Origin: Mucilaginibacter pineti
Lineage (GTDB): Bacteria > Bacteroidota > Bacteroidia > Sphingobacteriales > Sphingobacteriaceae
DNA: 64,000 nucleotides
NCBI RefSeq assembly: GCF_900101875.1
Contig: NZ_FNAI01000002.1
Location: 248,001 to 312,000, forward strand
Reading direction: 5' to 3'
Positions 8,233-17,988 of the stretch are shown here, one piece after another. A program made the position numbers and the translations under genes. Position 1 is the first letter of the stretch; each line of letters opens with the position of its first letter. The notes under the pieces were generated by a model, which saw nothing but the letters and a program-made list of their open reading frames with translations, had not been told where the DNA came from and made no database searches.

Positions 8233-9762
8233 ATGAGCCAGTCTGTTCAAATAAAAAACGCTTTAATTTCTGTTTATTACAAAGATAATTTAGAGCCCAT
8301 TATTCACGAGTTAAACCGCCTTGGTGTTAACATATATTCAACCGGTGGTACCGAAACTTTTATCCGCAATTTAGGCGTTAATGTAATTCCTGTGGAGGAC
8401 CTTACATCATATCCTTCTATTTTAGGCGGACGTGTTAAAACCCTGCACCCTAAGGTGTTCGGCGGTATTTTAGCCCGCAGAAGTTATGACGGCGACCAAA
8501 AGCAGCTGGCTGAATACGACATTCCGGAGATTGACCTGGTAATTGTAGATCTGTACCCTTTTGAAGAAACTGTACAATCTGGCGCCGGTGCCGAAGATGT
8601 GATCGAGAAGATAGATATCGGTGGTATTTCCCTGATCCGCGCGGGAGCCAAAAATTTTAAAGATGTAGTTATCGTTGCGTCAAAAAATGACTACGGTGTG
8701 CTGGAAGATATTCTGAAAACACAGGATGGTGTTACCACAATTGACCAACGTAAGTCTTTTGCGCATAAGGCATTCAACATTACATCAAACTACGATACCC
8801 ACATTTTCCAGTATTTTAATACAGAAGAGCCGCTGCCGGTATTTAAACAAAGTATCCAAACCAGCCAAACCTTGCGTTACGGCGAAAACCCGCATCAAAA
8901 AGGTACTTTTTATGGTAACCTTGATGCCATGTTCAATAAATTGAACGGTAAAGAGCTTTCCTACAATAACCTGGTTGATGTTGACGCTGCCGTTGCCCTT
9001 ATTGATGAGTTTACCAATGAGCCTACCATTGCTATTTTAAAACACACCAATGCCTGCGGTATAGCATCACGCTCTTTCATTAAAGAGGCCTGGATAGATG
9101 CTTTGGCTTGCGACCCGGTTTCGGCCTTTGGTGGTGTAATTATTGCCAATGACGAGATTGACGCTGCTACTGCTACCGAGATAGACAAGATATTTTATGA
9201 AGTGCTGATTGCACCAGCTTATACAGACGAGGCGGTACAGATATTACAGGCTAAAAAGAACCGTATCATATTGGTTCGCCAGCCGGTAGAGCTGCCTGTT
9301 AAGCAGTTCAAAACTTTATTGAACGGTGTTATTGAGCAGGATAAAGATGCCGTTATTGAAGGTCCAACTCAAATGACCCCGGTTACCAACCGCAAACCAA
9401 CCGAGCAGGAATTGAAAGACCTTCATTTTGCCAATAAAGTAGTTAAGCACACCAAATCAAATACTATCGTGTTCGCTAAAAACAACAGTTTGATATCAAG
9501 TGGTGTTGGTCAAACTTCAAGGGTCGATTCATTGAAGCAGGCTGTTATTAAAGCCAATAGCTTTGGGTTTGATTTGAAAGGTGCTGTTATGGCGTCTGAC
9601 GCGTTTTTCCCGTTTGCTGATTGTGTTGAACTGGCTGCCGAAGCAGGTATTACAGCCGTGTTACAACCAGGCGGATCAATAAACGACAAGCTATCTATAG
9701 CCATGTGCGATGAAAAAAACATCGCTATGGTTACTACAGGCGTGCGTCACTTTAAGCATTAA
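8233..9762 (+). CDS. purH: Bifunctional AICAR formyltransferase / IMP cyclohydrolase
   Basis: This 509-aa protein has the expected two-domain layout. The N-terminal IMP cyclohydrolase (MGS-like) domain includes STGGTETFIRNLG and GGRVKTLHPKVFGGILARR. The C-terminal formyltransferase domain includes RYGENPHQKGTFYG, LKHTNACG and the terminal TTGVRHFKH. It performs the last two steps of de novo purine synthesis. Its position just before mreB is common in Bacteroidota. It has its own predicted promoter at 8204-8211. Confidence 0.97.
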   Translation: MSQSVQIKNALISVYYKDNLEPIIHELNRLGVNIYSTGGTETFIRNLGVNVIPVEDLTSYPSILGGRVKTLHPKVFGGILARRSYDGDQKQLAEYDIPEIDLVIVDLYPFEETVQSGAGAEDVIEKIDIGGISLIRAGAKNFKDVVIVASKNDYGVLEDILKTQDGVTTIDQRKSFAHKAFNITSNYDTHIFQYFNTEEPLPVFKQSIQTSQTLRYGENPHQKGTFYGNLDAMFNKLNGKELSYNNLVDVDAAVALIDEFTNEPTIAILKHTNACGIASRSFIKEAWIDALACDPVSAFGGVIIANDEIDAATATEIDKIFYEVLIAPAYTDEAVQILQAKKNRIILVRQPVELPVKQFKTLLNGVIEQDKDAVIEGPTQMTPVTNRKPTEQELKDLHFANKVVKHTKSNTIVFAKNNSLISSGVGQTSRVDSLKQAVIKANSFGFDLKGAVMASDAFFPFADCVELAAEAGITAVLQPGGSINDKLSIAMCDEKNIAMVTTGVRHFKH

Positions 9763-9774
9763 TTTGGGTGAAAA

Positions 9775-9885
9775 AAGTGAATGGTTGATTGAGTTGATTA
9801 GGTGAGTGGTTGAGAAAGGTGCAGAAAGTATTTAACTTAATCAACATAATCAACCCAATCCAACTAAATCAACTTCCCGAACAAT
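9775..9885. repeat. Imperfect inverted word repeat between purH and mreB
   Basis: The left half repeats GGTTGATTGAGTTGATTAGG; the right half carries its inverse words (AATCAACATAATCAACCC, AACTAAATCAACTT). It could fold into a long imperfect hairpin ending the purH transcript. Confidence 0.5.
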
Positions 9886-9977
9886 AAATATTAATTTTTA
9901 ACGCTTTTAATTGCAACTATGTAATTTTATTAAGCGTATTTTTATAAACTTTGCAGATTATTTCAAGGAAACATTAG

Positions 9978-11000
9978 ATGGGTTTATTTAACTTTTTTAC
10001 ACAAGAAATTGCTATCGATTTGGGTACTGCCAATACCCTTATTATACATAATGATAAAGTGGTTGTCGATGAACCGTCTATCGTGGCGTTCGACAGGACT
10101 ACCAATAAAGTTATCGCCATAGGCAGGCAGGCCATGCAAATGGAGGGTAAAACACACGATAACATCCGTACCGTTCGTCCGCTTAAAGATGGTGTAATTG
10201 CCGACTTTAACGCTGCCGAGCACATGATACGCGGTATGATAAAAATGATAAATCAGGGTAAAGGATGGTTCTTTCCGTCGTTACGTATGGTTATCTGTAT
10301 CCCATCGGGTATTACCGAGGTAGAGAAACGTGCCGTACGTGATTCGGCCGAGATTGCCGGTGCCAAAGAGGTTTACCTTATTCATGAGCCAATGGCTGCT
10401 GCGGTAGGTATTGGTATTGATGTGGAAGAGCCTATGGGTAACATGATCATTGATATTGGCGGTGGTACTACCGAAATTGCGGTTATCGCGTTATCGGGTA
10501 TCGTTTGCGATCAGTCTATCCGCGTAGCGGGAGATAACTTCGACTCGGATATTGTTCAGTATATCCGCCGTCAGCACAACATTATGATAGGTGATCGTAC
10601 TGCCGAGAAAATTAAAATTGAAGTAGGCGCGGCATTGCCAGAGCTTGCAGATCCACCGGCTGATTTTGCCGTACAAGGTCGCGACTTGATGACAGGTGTG
10701 CCAAAGCAGATTATGGTATCATACACTGAGATTGCGCATTGTTTGGATAAATCTATCTCTAAAATAGAAGAAGCGATATTAAAAGCGTTGGAAATTACCC
10801 CGCCAGAGCTTTCGGCAGATATTTACCAGACTGGTATTTACTTAACCGGTGGCGGCGCCCTTTTGCGCGGACTGGATAAACGTGTGGCAGCCAAAACAAA
10901 GCTACCCGTTCACGTAGCCGAAGATCCACTACGTGCCGTAGTACGCGGAACCGGAACCGCCCTTAAAAATATAGGTAATTTTAAATTTTTAATGCAATAG
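9978..11000 (+). CDS. mreB: Rod shape-determining protein MreB
   Basis: This 340-aa actin-like ATPase carries phosphate-1 motif IDLGTANTLI near residue 13, the MIDIGGGTTEIAV phosphate-2 motif, and the LTGGGALLRGLD adenosine motif near residue 290. MreB forms membrane-bound filaments that position the elongation machinery for lateral wall synthesis. It is the first gene of the mreB-mreC-mreD-pbp2-rodA cluster. The A/T-rich region upstream has a TAAACTTTG sequence near 9945, close to but not matching the promoter consensus. Confidence 0.97.
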   Translation: MGLFNFFTQEIAIDLGTANTLIIHNDKVVVDEPSIVAFDRTTNKVIAIGRQAMQMEGKTHDNIRTVRPLKDGVIADFNAAEHMIRGMIKMINQGKGWFFPSLRMVICIPSGITEVEKRAVRDSAEIAGAKEVYLIHEPMAAAVGIGIDVEEPMGNMIIDIGGGTTEIAVIALSGIVCDQSIRVAGDNFDSDIVQYIRRQHNIMIGDRTAEKIKIEVGAALPELADPPADFAVQGRDLMTGVPKQIMVSYTEIAHCLDKSISKIEEAILKALEITPPELSADIYQTGIYLTGGGALLRGLDKRVAAKTKLPVHVAEDPLRAVVRGTGTALKNIGNFKFLMQ

Positions 11001-11009
11001 CCTATAATT

Positions 11010-11092
11010 ACTGAATTATTGAGTTATTGAATTAGTGATTTTAGGATCTTTTTAATTCAATAACTCGGTAATTCAATAATTCAATAATTATA
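11010..11092. repeat. Imperfect inverted word repeat between mreB and mreC
   Basis: TGAATTATTGAGTTATTGAATTA on the left is mirrored by TTAATTCAATAACTCGG and TTCAATAATTCAATAATT on the right. It could form a stem in the mreBC message. Confidence 0.55.
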
Positions 11093-11097
11093 AAACG

Positions 11098-11931
11098 ATG
11101 CGTAACCTCTTGATTTTTATCACTAAGTATAACGCGTTTTTTCTGTTTCTTATTTTTGAGCTGAGCGCCCTGCTTATCTACATAAAATATAACTCTTTTC
11201 AAAAAGCTACTTTTATTAATTCGCAAAACAAGGTTACCGGCGGTTTATTTGCGCAAGTAAGCGAGTTTAAAGGATACCTGTCATTAAAAGATGTGAACGA
11301 TAGCCTGGCGCTTGAAAACGCCAAGCTTAGGGGGCAGCTTAAATCTGCATTTTATGTAGATACGGTAGAAAAGCATAAAGTGGTTGATACCGTTTATAAA
11401 CAACAGTACACCTACATAGTGGCCAAGGTTATCAATAACTCCTTTAACAAACGCAGTAACTATATCACCATAAACAGGGGCAGCCGCGATGGTATTGCCA
11501 AGGATATGGGCGTAATAAACAGCAACGGCGTAGTGGGGCAGGTTATTAACGTTACTGATCATTTGGCTATCATACAATCGGTATTACATAAAAACACACG
11601 CTTTAGTGCTATGCTGGCCAATGATAAGCAGATAGGCTCATTCATTTGGGGTGTAGATCTCGATCCGCATAAAGGTTTACTGATAGATATGCAGAACAAT
11701 GCGCAGCCAAAACTTAACGAACAAGTGGTAACATCGGGCTATTCGCTTTTCCCTACGGGCATACCATTTGGTAAAATTACCAATCTGCATGCCAAGGGCG
11801 GCGGTTTGCTGCTTAATGTGGAGGTAGCGCTTGCAGTTGATTTTACCAAACTTCAATACGTTTACGTAGTAAATAACAAATTTGCACTTGAACAGGCGGG
11901 ACTGGAGGCCGTGCAGGATAAAAATGAGTAG
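11098..11931 (+). CDS. mreC: Rod shape-determining protein MreC
   Basis: This 277-aa protein has one N-terminal membrane helix (FFLFLIFELSALLIYI), a coiled-coil stretch with LALENAKLRGQL, then the two beta-barrel lobes of the periplasmic MreC domain, with NYITINRGSRDGI and VVTSGYSLFPTGIPFGKI as recognisable blocks. MreC links MreB filaments to PBP2/RodA. Its last 8 bases overlap the start of mreD, which suggests coupled translation. Confidence 0.95.
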   Translation: MRNLLIFITKYNAFFLFLIFELSALLIYIKYNSFQKATFINSQNKVTGGLFAQVSEFKGYLSLKDVNDSLALENAKLRGQLKSAFYVDTVEKHKVVDTVYKQQYTYIVAKVINNSFNKRSNYITINRGSRDGIAKDMGVINSNGVVGQVINVTDHLAIIQSVLHKNTRFSAMLANDKQIGSFIWGVDLDPHKGLLIDMQNNAQPKLNEQVVTSGYSLFPTGIPFGKITNLHAKGGGLLLNVEVALAVDFTKLQYVYVVNNKFALEQAGLEAVQDKNE

Positions 11932-12442
11932 AACCATATTAGTTAATACCATCCGCTTTTTGGTTTTGGTTTTTATGCAGGTTTTTCTGCTCAAAAACAT
12001 CACCTTTTATAACCTGGCTACGCCATACTTTTATATTCTGTTTATCCTGCTGTTGCCTTTCGAGGTGCCAAACGTATTGTTGTTTGCACTGTCGTTTATT
12101 TTAGGCCTCACTGTTGATGCTTTTTACGATACCCCGGGTTTGCATGCCGCTGCTTGCGTTTTACTGGCATTGGTGCGTGTGCTGTTCATCAGTATAACGG
12201 TGCAAAAAGATGGCTTTGATAACGAGCCCGAACCAACCCTGAGTATTATGGGTTTCAGGTGGTTTTTAACCTATGCCGTTATACTTACCTTCTTTCATCA
12301 TTTTTTCCTGCTCAATTTAGAGGTTTTTAGTATCGACGAAATACAATACACACTAAGCCGTGTTGTTTTGAGTTCATTATTTACAGTATTTTTGATGCTG
12401 ATTTCAGGCCTGCTATTTTTCAAAAGGAAAGAACGTAAATGA
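11924..12442 (+). CDS. mreD: Rod shape-determining protein MreD
   Basis: This 172-aa protein is almost entirely hydrophobic, with five or six membrane helices, and has the family's GLTVDAFYDTPGLHAAA block. The ATG at 11924 (MSRTILVNTIRF) is chosen over an upstream in-frame start at 11882, because the latter lies deep inside mreC and adds 14 polar residues. The stop overlaps the mrdA start as ATGA. MreD is an inner-membrane elongasome subunit. Confidence 0.93.
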   Translation: MSRTILVNTIRFLVLVFMQVFLLKNITFYNLATPYFYILFILLLPFEVPNVLLFALSFILGLTVDAFYDTPGLHAAACVLLALVRVLFISITVQKDGFDNEPEPTLSIMGFRWFLTYAVILTFFHHFFLLNLEVFSIDEIQYTLSRVVLSSLFTVFLMLISGLLFFKRKERK

Positions 12443-14457
12443 ACAAATTTTTTGAGCGGCGCTACGTTGTAACCGGCATATTCATTGTTATAATTATTAC
12501 CCTGCTTGCCCGGCTGTTTTACATACAAATTGTAGACGATCGCTACACGCTGTATGCCAACAGCAACGTAAGGCGCACGCAGATAGTTTATCCGGCCCGG
12601 GGCCCTATACTTGACCGTAAGGGGCGTGTATTGGTGCAAAACGAGCCGATATATGATGTAAACGTTAACCCTAAAGAGGTAAGGGCATTTGATACCGTTG
12701 CCTTTTGCAAAATGCTGGGTATAGATAAAGCGGGTTTTGATAAACGCCTTGCCAAAGCCATTAAATATTCGCCCAATAAAGAGTCGCCTTTTGAAAAGCA
12801 GCTGCCGGTAGAGATGTATGCAGCTTTACAGGAAAAATTATTTGAATTTCCGGGCTTTTATGTGCAGCCCCGTACGGTACGTGCTTACCCCGATTCAGTT
12901 GCGGCGCAGTTCCTGGGTTTTATTGGCGAGGCCACCCCACGTGATATTAAACGCTCAAACGGTTATTACCGCCTGGGTGATTACATTGGCGTAACCGGGG
13001 TAGAGAAATCCTACGAAGAAGTTTTAAGAGGACAACGCGGCGTAAAGGTGCAAATGGTTGATTCGCGCGGTATACCTAAAGGCTCATATGCCAACGGCGC
13101 GCTGGATACGGTTGCAAGATCGGGCGAGCGCCTTACTTCATCACTTGATATCGAAATACAAAAGCTCGGCGAAAAATTGATGAAAGACAAGCTGGGTAGC
13201 ATTGTGGCTATTGAGCCCTCTACCGGCGAGATACTTTGCTATGTGAGCAGTCCCACCTATGATCCTAACCTAATGGTAGGGCGCGAGCGTGGTAACAACT
13301 CGGCCAAAATGTATAACGATCCCTACAAGCCATTTTTTACCAGACCTATTCAGGCCTATTATCCGCCGGGATCGTCATTTAAACCATTGAGTGCTTTGGT
13401 TGCTCTGCAGGAGGGTTTGATAACTCCGCAAACTACCTATAACTGTCCGGGCTATTACATGGCTGGTAACGTTAAAGTAAAATGTACACACGTACACGGT
13501 GTGGTAAATTTAAGTAACGCTATTGCCGGTTCATGTAATGGGTTCTTTGACATGGTTTTTGAAAAACTAATGAATGCGAGAGGCCCCAGGAACACCACAC
13601 CCTCATTTGTTGACTGGCGTAATAAGGTAAATAAATTTGGCCTGGGCGCAAAGCTTGGGGTTGATATTCCAAACGAAGGTCGCGGTAATGTTCCTACCGC
13701 CTTGCACTATGATAATATATATCATCCCGGCAGGTGGCGCTCAAGCACCATTATATCATTAGCTATTGGGCAGGGCGAACTGGAAGCTACTCCTATGCAG
13801 CTGGCCAATATTGAGTGTACGATTGCGAACCATGGGTTCTTTTATAAACCGCATTTAATAAAAGGCATTGGCGATAAGGACATAATAAAAGACGAGTACA
13901 CGCAAAAAAATTATGTAGGTATCGATCCGCAATATTTTGAGCCTGTTATTGATGGGATGCAAAATGTGGTTGAAGGTAATAACGGCTATGCTACCGCCCG
14001 GCGTTCGAGGATACCGGGTATAATAATGTGCGGTAAAACGGGTACGGCGCAAAATCCGCATGGTAAAAATCACTCGCTGTTTGTAGCCTACGCGCCAAGG
14101 GAAAACCCAAAGATAGCTATTGCTGTAGTGGTTGAAAACTCGGGCGATGGTGGTAACTATGCCGCGCCGATAGCTAGTTTTATTGTAGAAAAGTATCTGA
14201 AGGGGATGATCACCAAACGAGAATCGGGTATTACGGTTGACGAGTTTGCCAACATGAACCTGCTGCCCGATCTTGCTCTTTACCAGCACGATTTGCAAAG
14301 GGAGCGCAGAAGGGATAGCATCCGGGCCGTAAAAGCCGACTCCATTAAAAAATTTAAGGCCGATTCAATGAAAAAGGCCACTCAGCTTAAATCAGCAAAA
14401 AATAATAAACCAGGTAGCTGGGGTAATCTTTTTGCAGGAAGGGGTAAAGGTAAGTAG
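12439..14457 (+). CDS. mrdA: Penicillin-binding protein 2 (elongasome transpeptidase)
   Basis: This 672-aa class B PBP has an N-terminal membrane helix, a dimerisation/pedestal domain (YPARGPILDRKGRVL near residue 52), and a transpeptidase domain. The active-site motifs are PGSSFKPL with the nucleophilic Ser near residue 312, SCN near residue 364, and KTGTAQ near residue 532. The C-terminus carries a charged RRDSIRAVKADSIKK extension. It cross-links peptidoglycan during cell elongation with RodA as glycosyltransferase. It starts in an ATGA overlap with mreD. Confidence 0.95.
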   Translation: MNKFFERRYVVTGIFIVIIITLLARLFYIQIVDDRYTLYANSNVRRTQIVYPARGPILDRKGRVLVQNEPIYDVNVNPKEVRAFDTVAFCKMLGIDKAGFDKRLAKAIKYSPNKESPFEKQLPVEMYAALQEKLFEFPGFYVQPRTVRAYPDSVAAQFLGFIGEATPRDIKRSNGYYRLGDYIGVTGVEKSYEEVLRGQRGVKVQMVDSRGIPKGSYANGALDTVARSGERLTSSLDIEIQKLGEKLMKDKLGSIVAIEPSTGEILCYVSSPTYDPNLMVGRERGNNSAKMYNDPYKPFFTRPIQAYYPPGSSFKPLSALVALQEGLITPQTTYNCPGYYMAGNVKVKCTHVHGVVNLSNAIAGSCNGFFDMVFEKLMNARGPRNTTPSFVDWRNKVNKFGLGAKLGVDIPNEGRGNVPTALHYDNIYHPGRWRSSTIISLAIGQGELEATPMQLANIECTIANHGFFYKPHLIKGIGDKDIIKDEYTQKNYVGIDPQYFEPVIDGMQNVVEGNNGYATARRSRIPGIIMCGKTGTAQNPHGKNHSLFVAYAPRENPKIAIAVVVENSGDGGNYAAPIASFIVEKYLKGMITKRESGITVDEFANMNLLPDLALYQHDLQRERRRDSIRAVKADSIKKFKADSMKKATQLKSAKNNKPGSWGNLFAGRGKGK

Positions 14458-14458
14458 C

Positions 14459-15730
14459 ATGAATAACAACCATAGCCAGCGCAGTTTCTTTTTTAATGTT
14501 GATTGGGTAACGGTGTTCCTGTATCTTATATTTTGTACCATAGGCTGGTTTAATATTCATGCCGCCGTGTTTGATGAAAAGCATCCCAGCTTTATTGATA
14601 GCAACACCCATTACGGCAAGCAGTTTATATACATAATTGCAGGAGTTGTAGTAGGTATGATTATTTTGCTATTGGAAAGCCGTTTTATTGCTACCCTGGC
14701 ACCAGTGTTTTATGTAGTAACTACCTTACTGTTAATTGTAGTTTTAGTAATAGGTAAAAACGTAGGCGGAAACCAGGCCTGGATAAATATAGGGGGAGGA
14801 TTCAGGCTCCAACCTTCGGAATTTGCCAAGTTTTCTACCTGTTTATTGCTGGCCCGGTATTTAAGTTCGGTTAATATCAAAGTAACCGAAGTTAAATCAT
14901 TTTTTATAGCCGCTGCTATCATATTGTTTCCGATGATTTTGATAAAGCTGCAGCCAGACGATGGTTCAACGCTGGTATTTTGTTCACTTATATTTGTCTT
15001 GTACAGAGAAGGTTTATCCCCATACTTTTTGGTAACCATTGGTACAATGATAACGTTGTTCATCACATCGCAAATTTATAATGAGTACTATATTATGATT
15101 ATAATAGTCATAATTGGTGCTATTATAGCATATGCAAATAAGCGCAACCGACAAGCTATATTTAAAACAATTGCGGTAGTTGCAGTTTGTGTTGGATTTG
15201 TTTTTATAGCCAAACCACTTTATAATCATGGTTTAAAACAACACCAAAGGGCACGTATTGATGTGGTGTTGGGTATTACAACAGATTCACATGGCGTAGG
15301 TTATAATCAAAATCAATCAAAAATAGCAATTGGTTCCGGGAGGCTGTGGGGCAAAGGATATTTAAAAGGTACACAAACCAAATACGCGTTTGTACCAGAG
15401 CAAAGCACTGATTTTATTTTTTGTACCATAGGCGAAGAATGGGGTTTTGCAGGATCGGTAGTAGTGCTGGGTTTATACCTGTTTTTATTGCTGCGAATTA
15501 TATTTATTGCCGAAAGACAACGTGCACCTTTTTCACGCATATATGCGTACGGGGTGGCCTCCGTTCTCTTTTTCCATGTGGTAATAAATATTGCTATGGC
15601 AATAGGAGTAATGCCTGTTATAGGCATCCCGCTGCCATTCATCAGCTACGGCGGCTCGTCATTACTGAGTTTTACCATCCTGCTGTTCGTGCTCATCAAG
15701 CTCGATTCGAACCGGATGGGGATAGTTTAG
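14459..15730 (+). CDS. rodA: Rod shape-determining protein RodA (SEDS glycosyltransferase)
   Basis: This 423-aa SEDS-family protein has about ten membrane helices. Signatures include GGGFRLQPSEFAKF, the KLQPDDGSTLVF block with the catalytic Asp region, and the C-terminal GIPLPFISYGGSSLL motif. It polymerises lipid II into glycan strands. The ATG at 14459, one base after the mrdA stop, is preferred over an in-frame start at 14432, which lies within mrdA. It is the last gene of the elongasome cluster. Confidence 0.95.
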   Translation: MNNNHSQRSFFFNVDWVTVFLYLIFCTIGWFNIHAAVFDEKHPSFIDSNTHYGKQFIYIIAGVVVGMIILLLESRFIATLAPVFYVVTTLLLIVVLVIGKNVGGNQAWINIGGGFRLQPSEFAKFSTCLLLARYLSSVNIKVTEVKSFFIAAAIILFPMILIKLQPDDGSTLVFCSLIFVLYREGLSPYFLVTIGTMITLFITSQIYNEYYIMIIIVIIGAIIAYANKRNRQAIFKTIAVVAVCVGFVFIAKPLYNHGLKQHQRARIDVVLGITTDSHGVGYNQNQSKIAIGSGRLWGKGYLKGTQTKYAFVPEQSTDFIFCTIGEEWGFAGSVVVLGLYLFLLLRIIFIAERQRAPFSRIYAYGVASVLFFHVVINIAMAIGVMPVIGIPLPFISYGGSSLLSFTILLFVLIKLDSNRMGIV

Positions 15731-15780
15731 GTGCGGGGATCGTGGTGCGAGGAGGCGGGGAGCGGAAAGTGAAGTATTGA

Positions 15781-15832
15781 TTGAGATTTTTAAAACAAAA
15801 CTTTGTAATTGAAATTTCCTTAAAAATCTCAA
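15781..15832. terminator. Inverted repeat between the convergent genes rodA and the 340-aa gene
   Basis: TTGAGATTTTTAA (15781-15793) and TTAAAAATCTCAA (15820-15832) are perfectly complementary over 13 bases with a 26-base loop. The right arm runs into the 7-base tandem repeat. It may act as a weak terminator for rodA. Confidence 0.45.
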
Positions 15833-15923
15833 ATCTCAAATCTCAAATCTCAAATCTCAAATCTCAAATCTCAAATCTCAAATCTCAAATCTCAAATCTC
15901 AAATCTCAAATCTCAAATCTCAA
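15824..15923. repeat. Tandem 7-base repeat (AAATCTC)n, about 14 copies
   Basis: The unit AAATCTC is repeated almost perfectly for about 100 bases. The array ends on the stop codon (TGA, minus strand) of the 340-aa gene, so the gene's stop is formed by the last repeat unit. Confidence 0.95.
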
Positions 15924-16942
15924 ACCGGGTATCTTCTTCTGAGCAGGGTGAAGAATTTTTGGCTGGTTGCTGGTTTAGACTCCCAGTTGTTTTTTACAAT
16001 GTAGTTGGTCTTTAAAAAGCGCTCGGCTTCTTCAAAGGTGTTAAAGCGATTTACTATTTCAATGGCCTCGCTGTAGGCAAGGCTGTAGCCATTAAACAGG
16101 TCTTTTATATACAGCAGCTTATCGTTAAGGTTAATGGCCGATTTAAGATCGGTAATAGGCAATGCAACAGGTTGCCCGCTTACTGCATTCTCCTTTTCGG
16201 ACCGCTGTGCTGACATTTTTTGATTCAGCGTAAGTACTTTGCCGTCGTTGTTATCGGCAGGTTTGGTAACTACCGGGGTAAATAGCTCTGATGGAACAAC
16301 CGGTTTTTCGGGTTCGGCTGTAAGTTCAATAACCTGCTGTGGTTCTTCTGCCTGTGCAAGTTCAATTAAGGGCTCAATTCCTACCGCTTTCTGTTCATCT
16401 GTAGTGGCTTCGTCCAAAACAAGTTCCTGTTGAATCATCTCGGGTTCTTCACGTTCAAATGAATAGCTGTCGCCGGTGCTTTCCTCTTCAAGATCAATCT
16501 GGGCAACGGGCTGCTCAATTACAGGCTCGGGGGTTGGTACTTCTGGTTTAGCAGGGGTCTCAAAATTATAAACCACCGGTTCGGGATCTTTAGCAATTTC
16601 AAGCCGGGCTTCAGGAATGGGGGTTTGTTGTACAACAGGCTCAAAAAAACGCTGTTCGTGCAATACTTCAGATTTGTAAACAGGGGGAGCAACTACCGGC
16701 TTAGGCTGTTCAACAACAGGTTCTGGCTCGGCGGGCGGCAGTTGTAATTGTACCTGCGGAGTATTGCGCTCATGCAGGCGGCGCAGTATTTCGGCATGGT
16801 CTTTTAAAAAGTGGGCGTTGGCAACAAAAAGTTCAAGTTCAAGTTCGTTTAGGTCGCTGCTTTCGGCTTTCAGGTAGTCATATTGATCATTAAGCTCTTT
16901 TAAAATACCACCAATCTTTTTAAATACATCCATTTGCTTCAT
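15920..16942 (-). CDS. Hypothetical protein with a Pro/Glu-rich linker
   Basis: This 340-aa protein has three parts. The N-terminal 55 residues (FKKIGGILKELNDQYDYLK) look like a helical coiled coil; residues 60-240 are a low-complexity Pro/Glu/Val/Gln linker; the last 100 residues form a compact helical domain (LNDKLLYIKDLFNGYSLAYS...FLKTNYIVKNNW). The C-terminal domain looks like one conserved in Bacteroidota hypothetical proteins, but I cannot assign a function. There is no signal peptide, so it is probably cytoplasmic. It faces rodA convergently. Confidence 0.7.
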   Translation of the reverse strand: MKQMDVFKKIGGILKELNDQYDYLKAESSDLNELELELFVANAHFLKDHAEILRRLHERNTPQVQLQLPPAEPEPVVEQPKPVVAPPVYKSEVLHEQRFFEPVVQQTPIPEARLEIAKDPEPVVYNFETPAKPEVPTPEPVIEQPVAQIDLEEESTGDSYSFEREEPEMIQQELVLDEATTDEQKAVGIEPLIELAQAEEPQQVIELTAEPEKPVVPSELFTPVVTKPADNNDGKVLTLNQKMSAQRSEKENAVSGQPVALPITDLKSAINLNDKLLYIKDLFNGYSLAYSEAIEIVNRFNTFEEAERFLKTNYIVKNNWESKPATSQKFFTLLRRRYPV

Positions 16943-17246
16943 GGCTTCAATGTTAGGAAAATGCTTACCAAAAATAGGATAAAATTCTGATATTTGCCCT
17001 CTTGTTAAGGTAAACGTTGCAGTTTGGGTATATAATAAGCAATAAGCATTTTTTGTTTTCGCCCTGCATCCACTTAATAAAAATTTACGAGGAGCCCCAT
17101 AAAATCAAGGGTTTTGAATAAGTATTTGGAGTTTAAAATTTACAGCCTGAGTTTTAGAATTTACCTTTTAGAATTTAGAATTTTTGCTTGAGTTTTTAAA
17201 ATTTCTGTTTAGGATTTAGTGTTTGGAATTTAGTATTTAAAAGTTG
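16943..17246. other. Divergent intergenic region with word repeats
   Basis: No gene is seen. Bases 17120-17240 are built from degenerate copies of TTTAGAATTTA and GAGTTTTAAAATTT words and run up to the tdk start. The part near 16960-17060 probably holds the promoter of the minus-strand gene, but no clear consensus is visible. Confidence 0.5.
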
Positions 17247-17819
17247 ATGGTTTATAACGAGGATGTTTTCAGGCGTAAAAGTGAGTTTGGCGGGAGTATT
17301 GAACTTATCTGCGGATCGATGTTTTCCGGTAAAACCGAAGAGCTTATCCGCAGGCTTAACCGGGCCCGCATTGCTAAATTAAAGGTAGAGATCTTTAGTC
17401 CGAAAGCTGATACCCGTTTTGCCGAAGACGCGCTGATATCACACAATGCCAAATCAATCCCCTCAACCGCAGTAGATAGCGCCTCAGCTATATTACTGCT
17501 TAGTAACGATGCCCACGTTATAGGTATTGATGAGGCGCAGTTTTTTGACGATGAGCTGCCCGAAGTTTGCAACATGTTGGCCAATAAAGGCATCCGTGTA
17601 ATTGTTGCCGGGCTGGATATGGATTTTAAAGGTCGTCCTTTTGGGCCGATGCCCGCTATAATGGCCATCGCCGAATCGGTTACCAAACTGCATGCTGTAT
17701 GCGTTGTTTGTGGCAACCCCGCGCTGTACTCTTACAGGTTGGTGCCCGATAATGCCCGCATCCTTTTAGGCGAAAAGGAGAGCTACGAACCCCGCTGCCG
17801 CATCTGCTATAACAGCTAA
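17247..17819 (+). CDS. tdk: Thymidine kinase (type II, TK1-like)
   Basis: This 190-aa protein has the P-loop GSMFSGKTEELIRRL near residue 25, the IGIDEAQFFDDE block with the Mg/base-binding Asp and Glu, the lasso-loop region, and two zinc-binding Cys pairs (CVVCGNPA and CRICYNS). It phosphorylates thymidine to dTMP for nucleotide salvage. The ATG at 17247 is preferred over the preceding TTG at 17244. It stands alone, with repeat DNA directly upstream. Confidence 0.95.
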   Translation: MVYNEDVFRRKSEFGGSIELICGSMFSGKTEELIRRLNRARIAKLKVEIFSPKADTRFAEDALISHNAKSIPSTAVDSASAILLLSNDAHVIGIDEAQFFDDELPEVCNMLANKGIRVIVAGLDMDFKGRPFGPMPAIMAIAESVTKLHAVCVVCGNPALYSYRLVPDNARILLGEKESYEPRCRICYNS

Positions 17820-17988
17820 TTGCATTTTATTGTAATATTTTAGCATAAATACCTCATTGTAAAAACAAAAGGGGGGCTTTGGTATGTTTATACCCCGAAC
17901 GATAGTGTTGCGAAAGTTAATTATAATTAAATTTTATAATTTTTAATTAAAACTTTTGGCTATATTCGTTCCTAACCTTACAGCTCCT

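Noticed and set aside
15824..15923. CRISPR-like array
   Set aside because: The repeat unit is 7 bases with no spacers; it is a simple tandem repeat.
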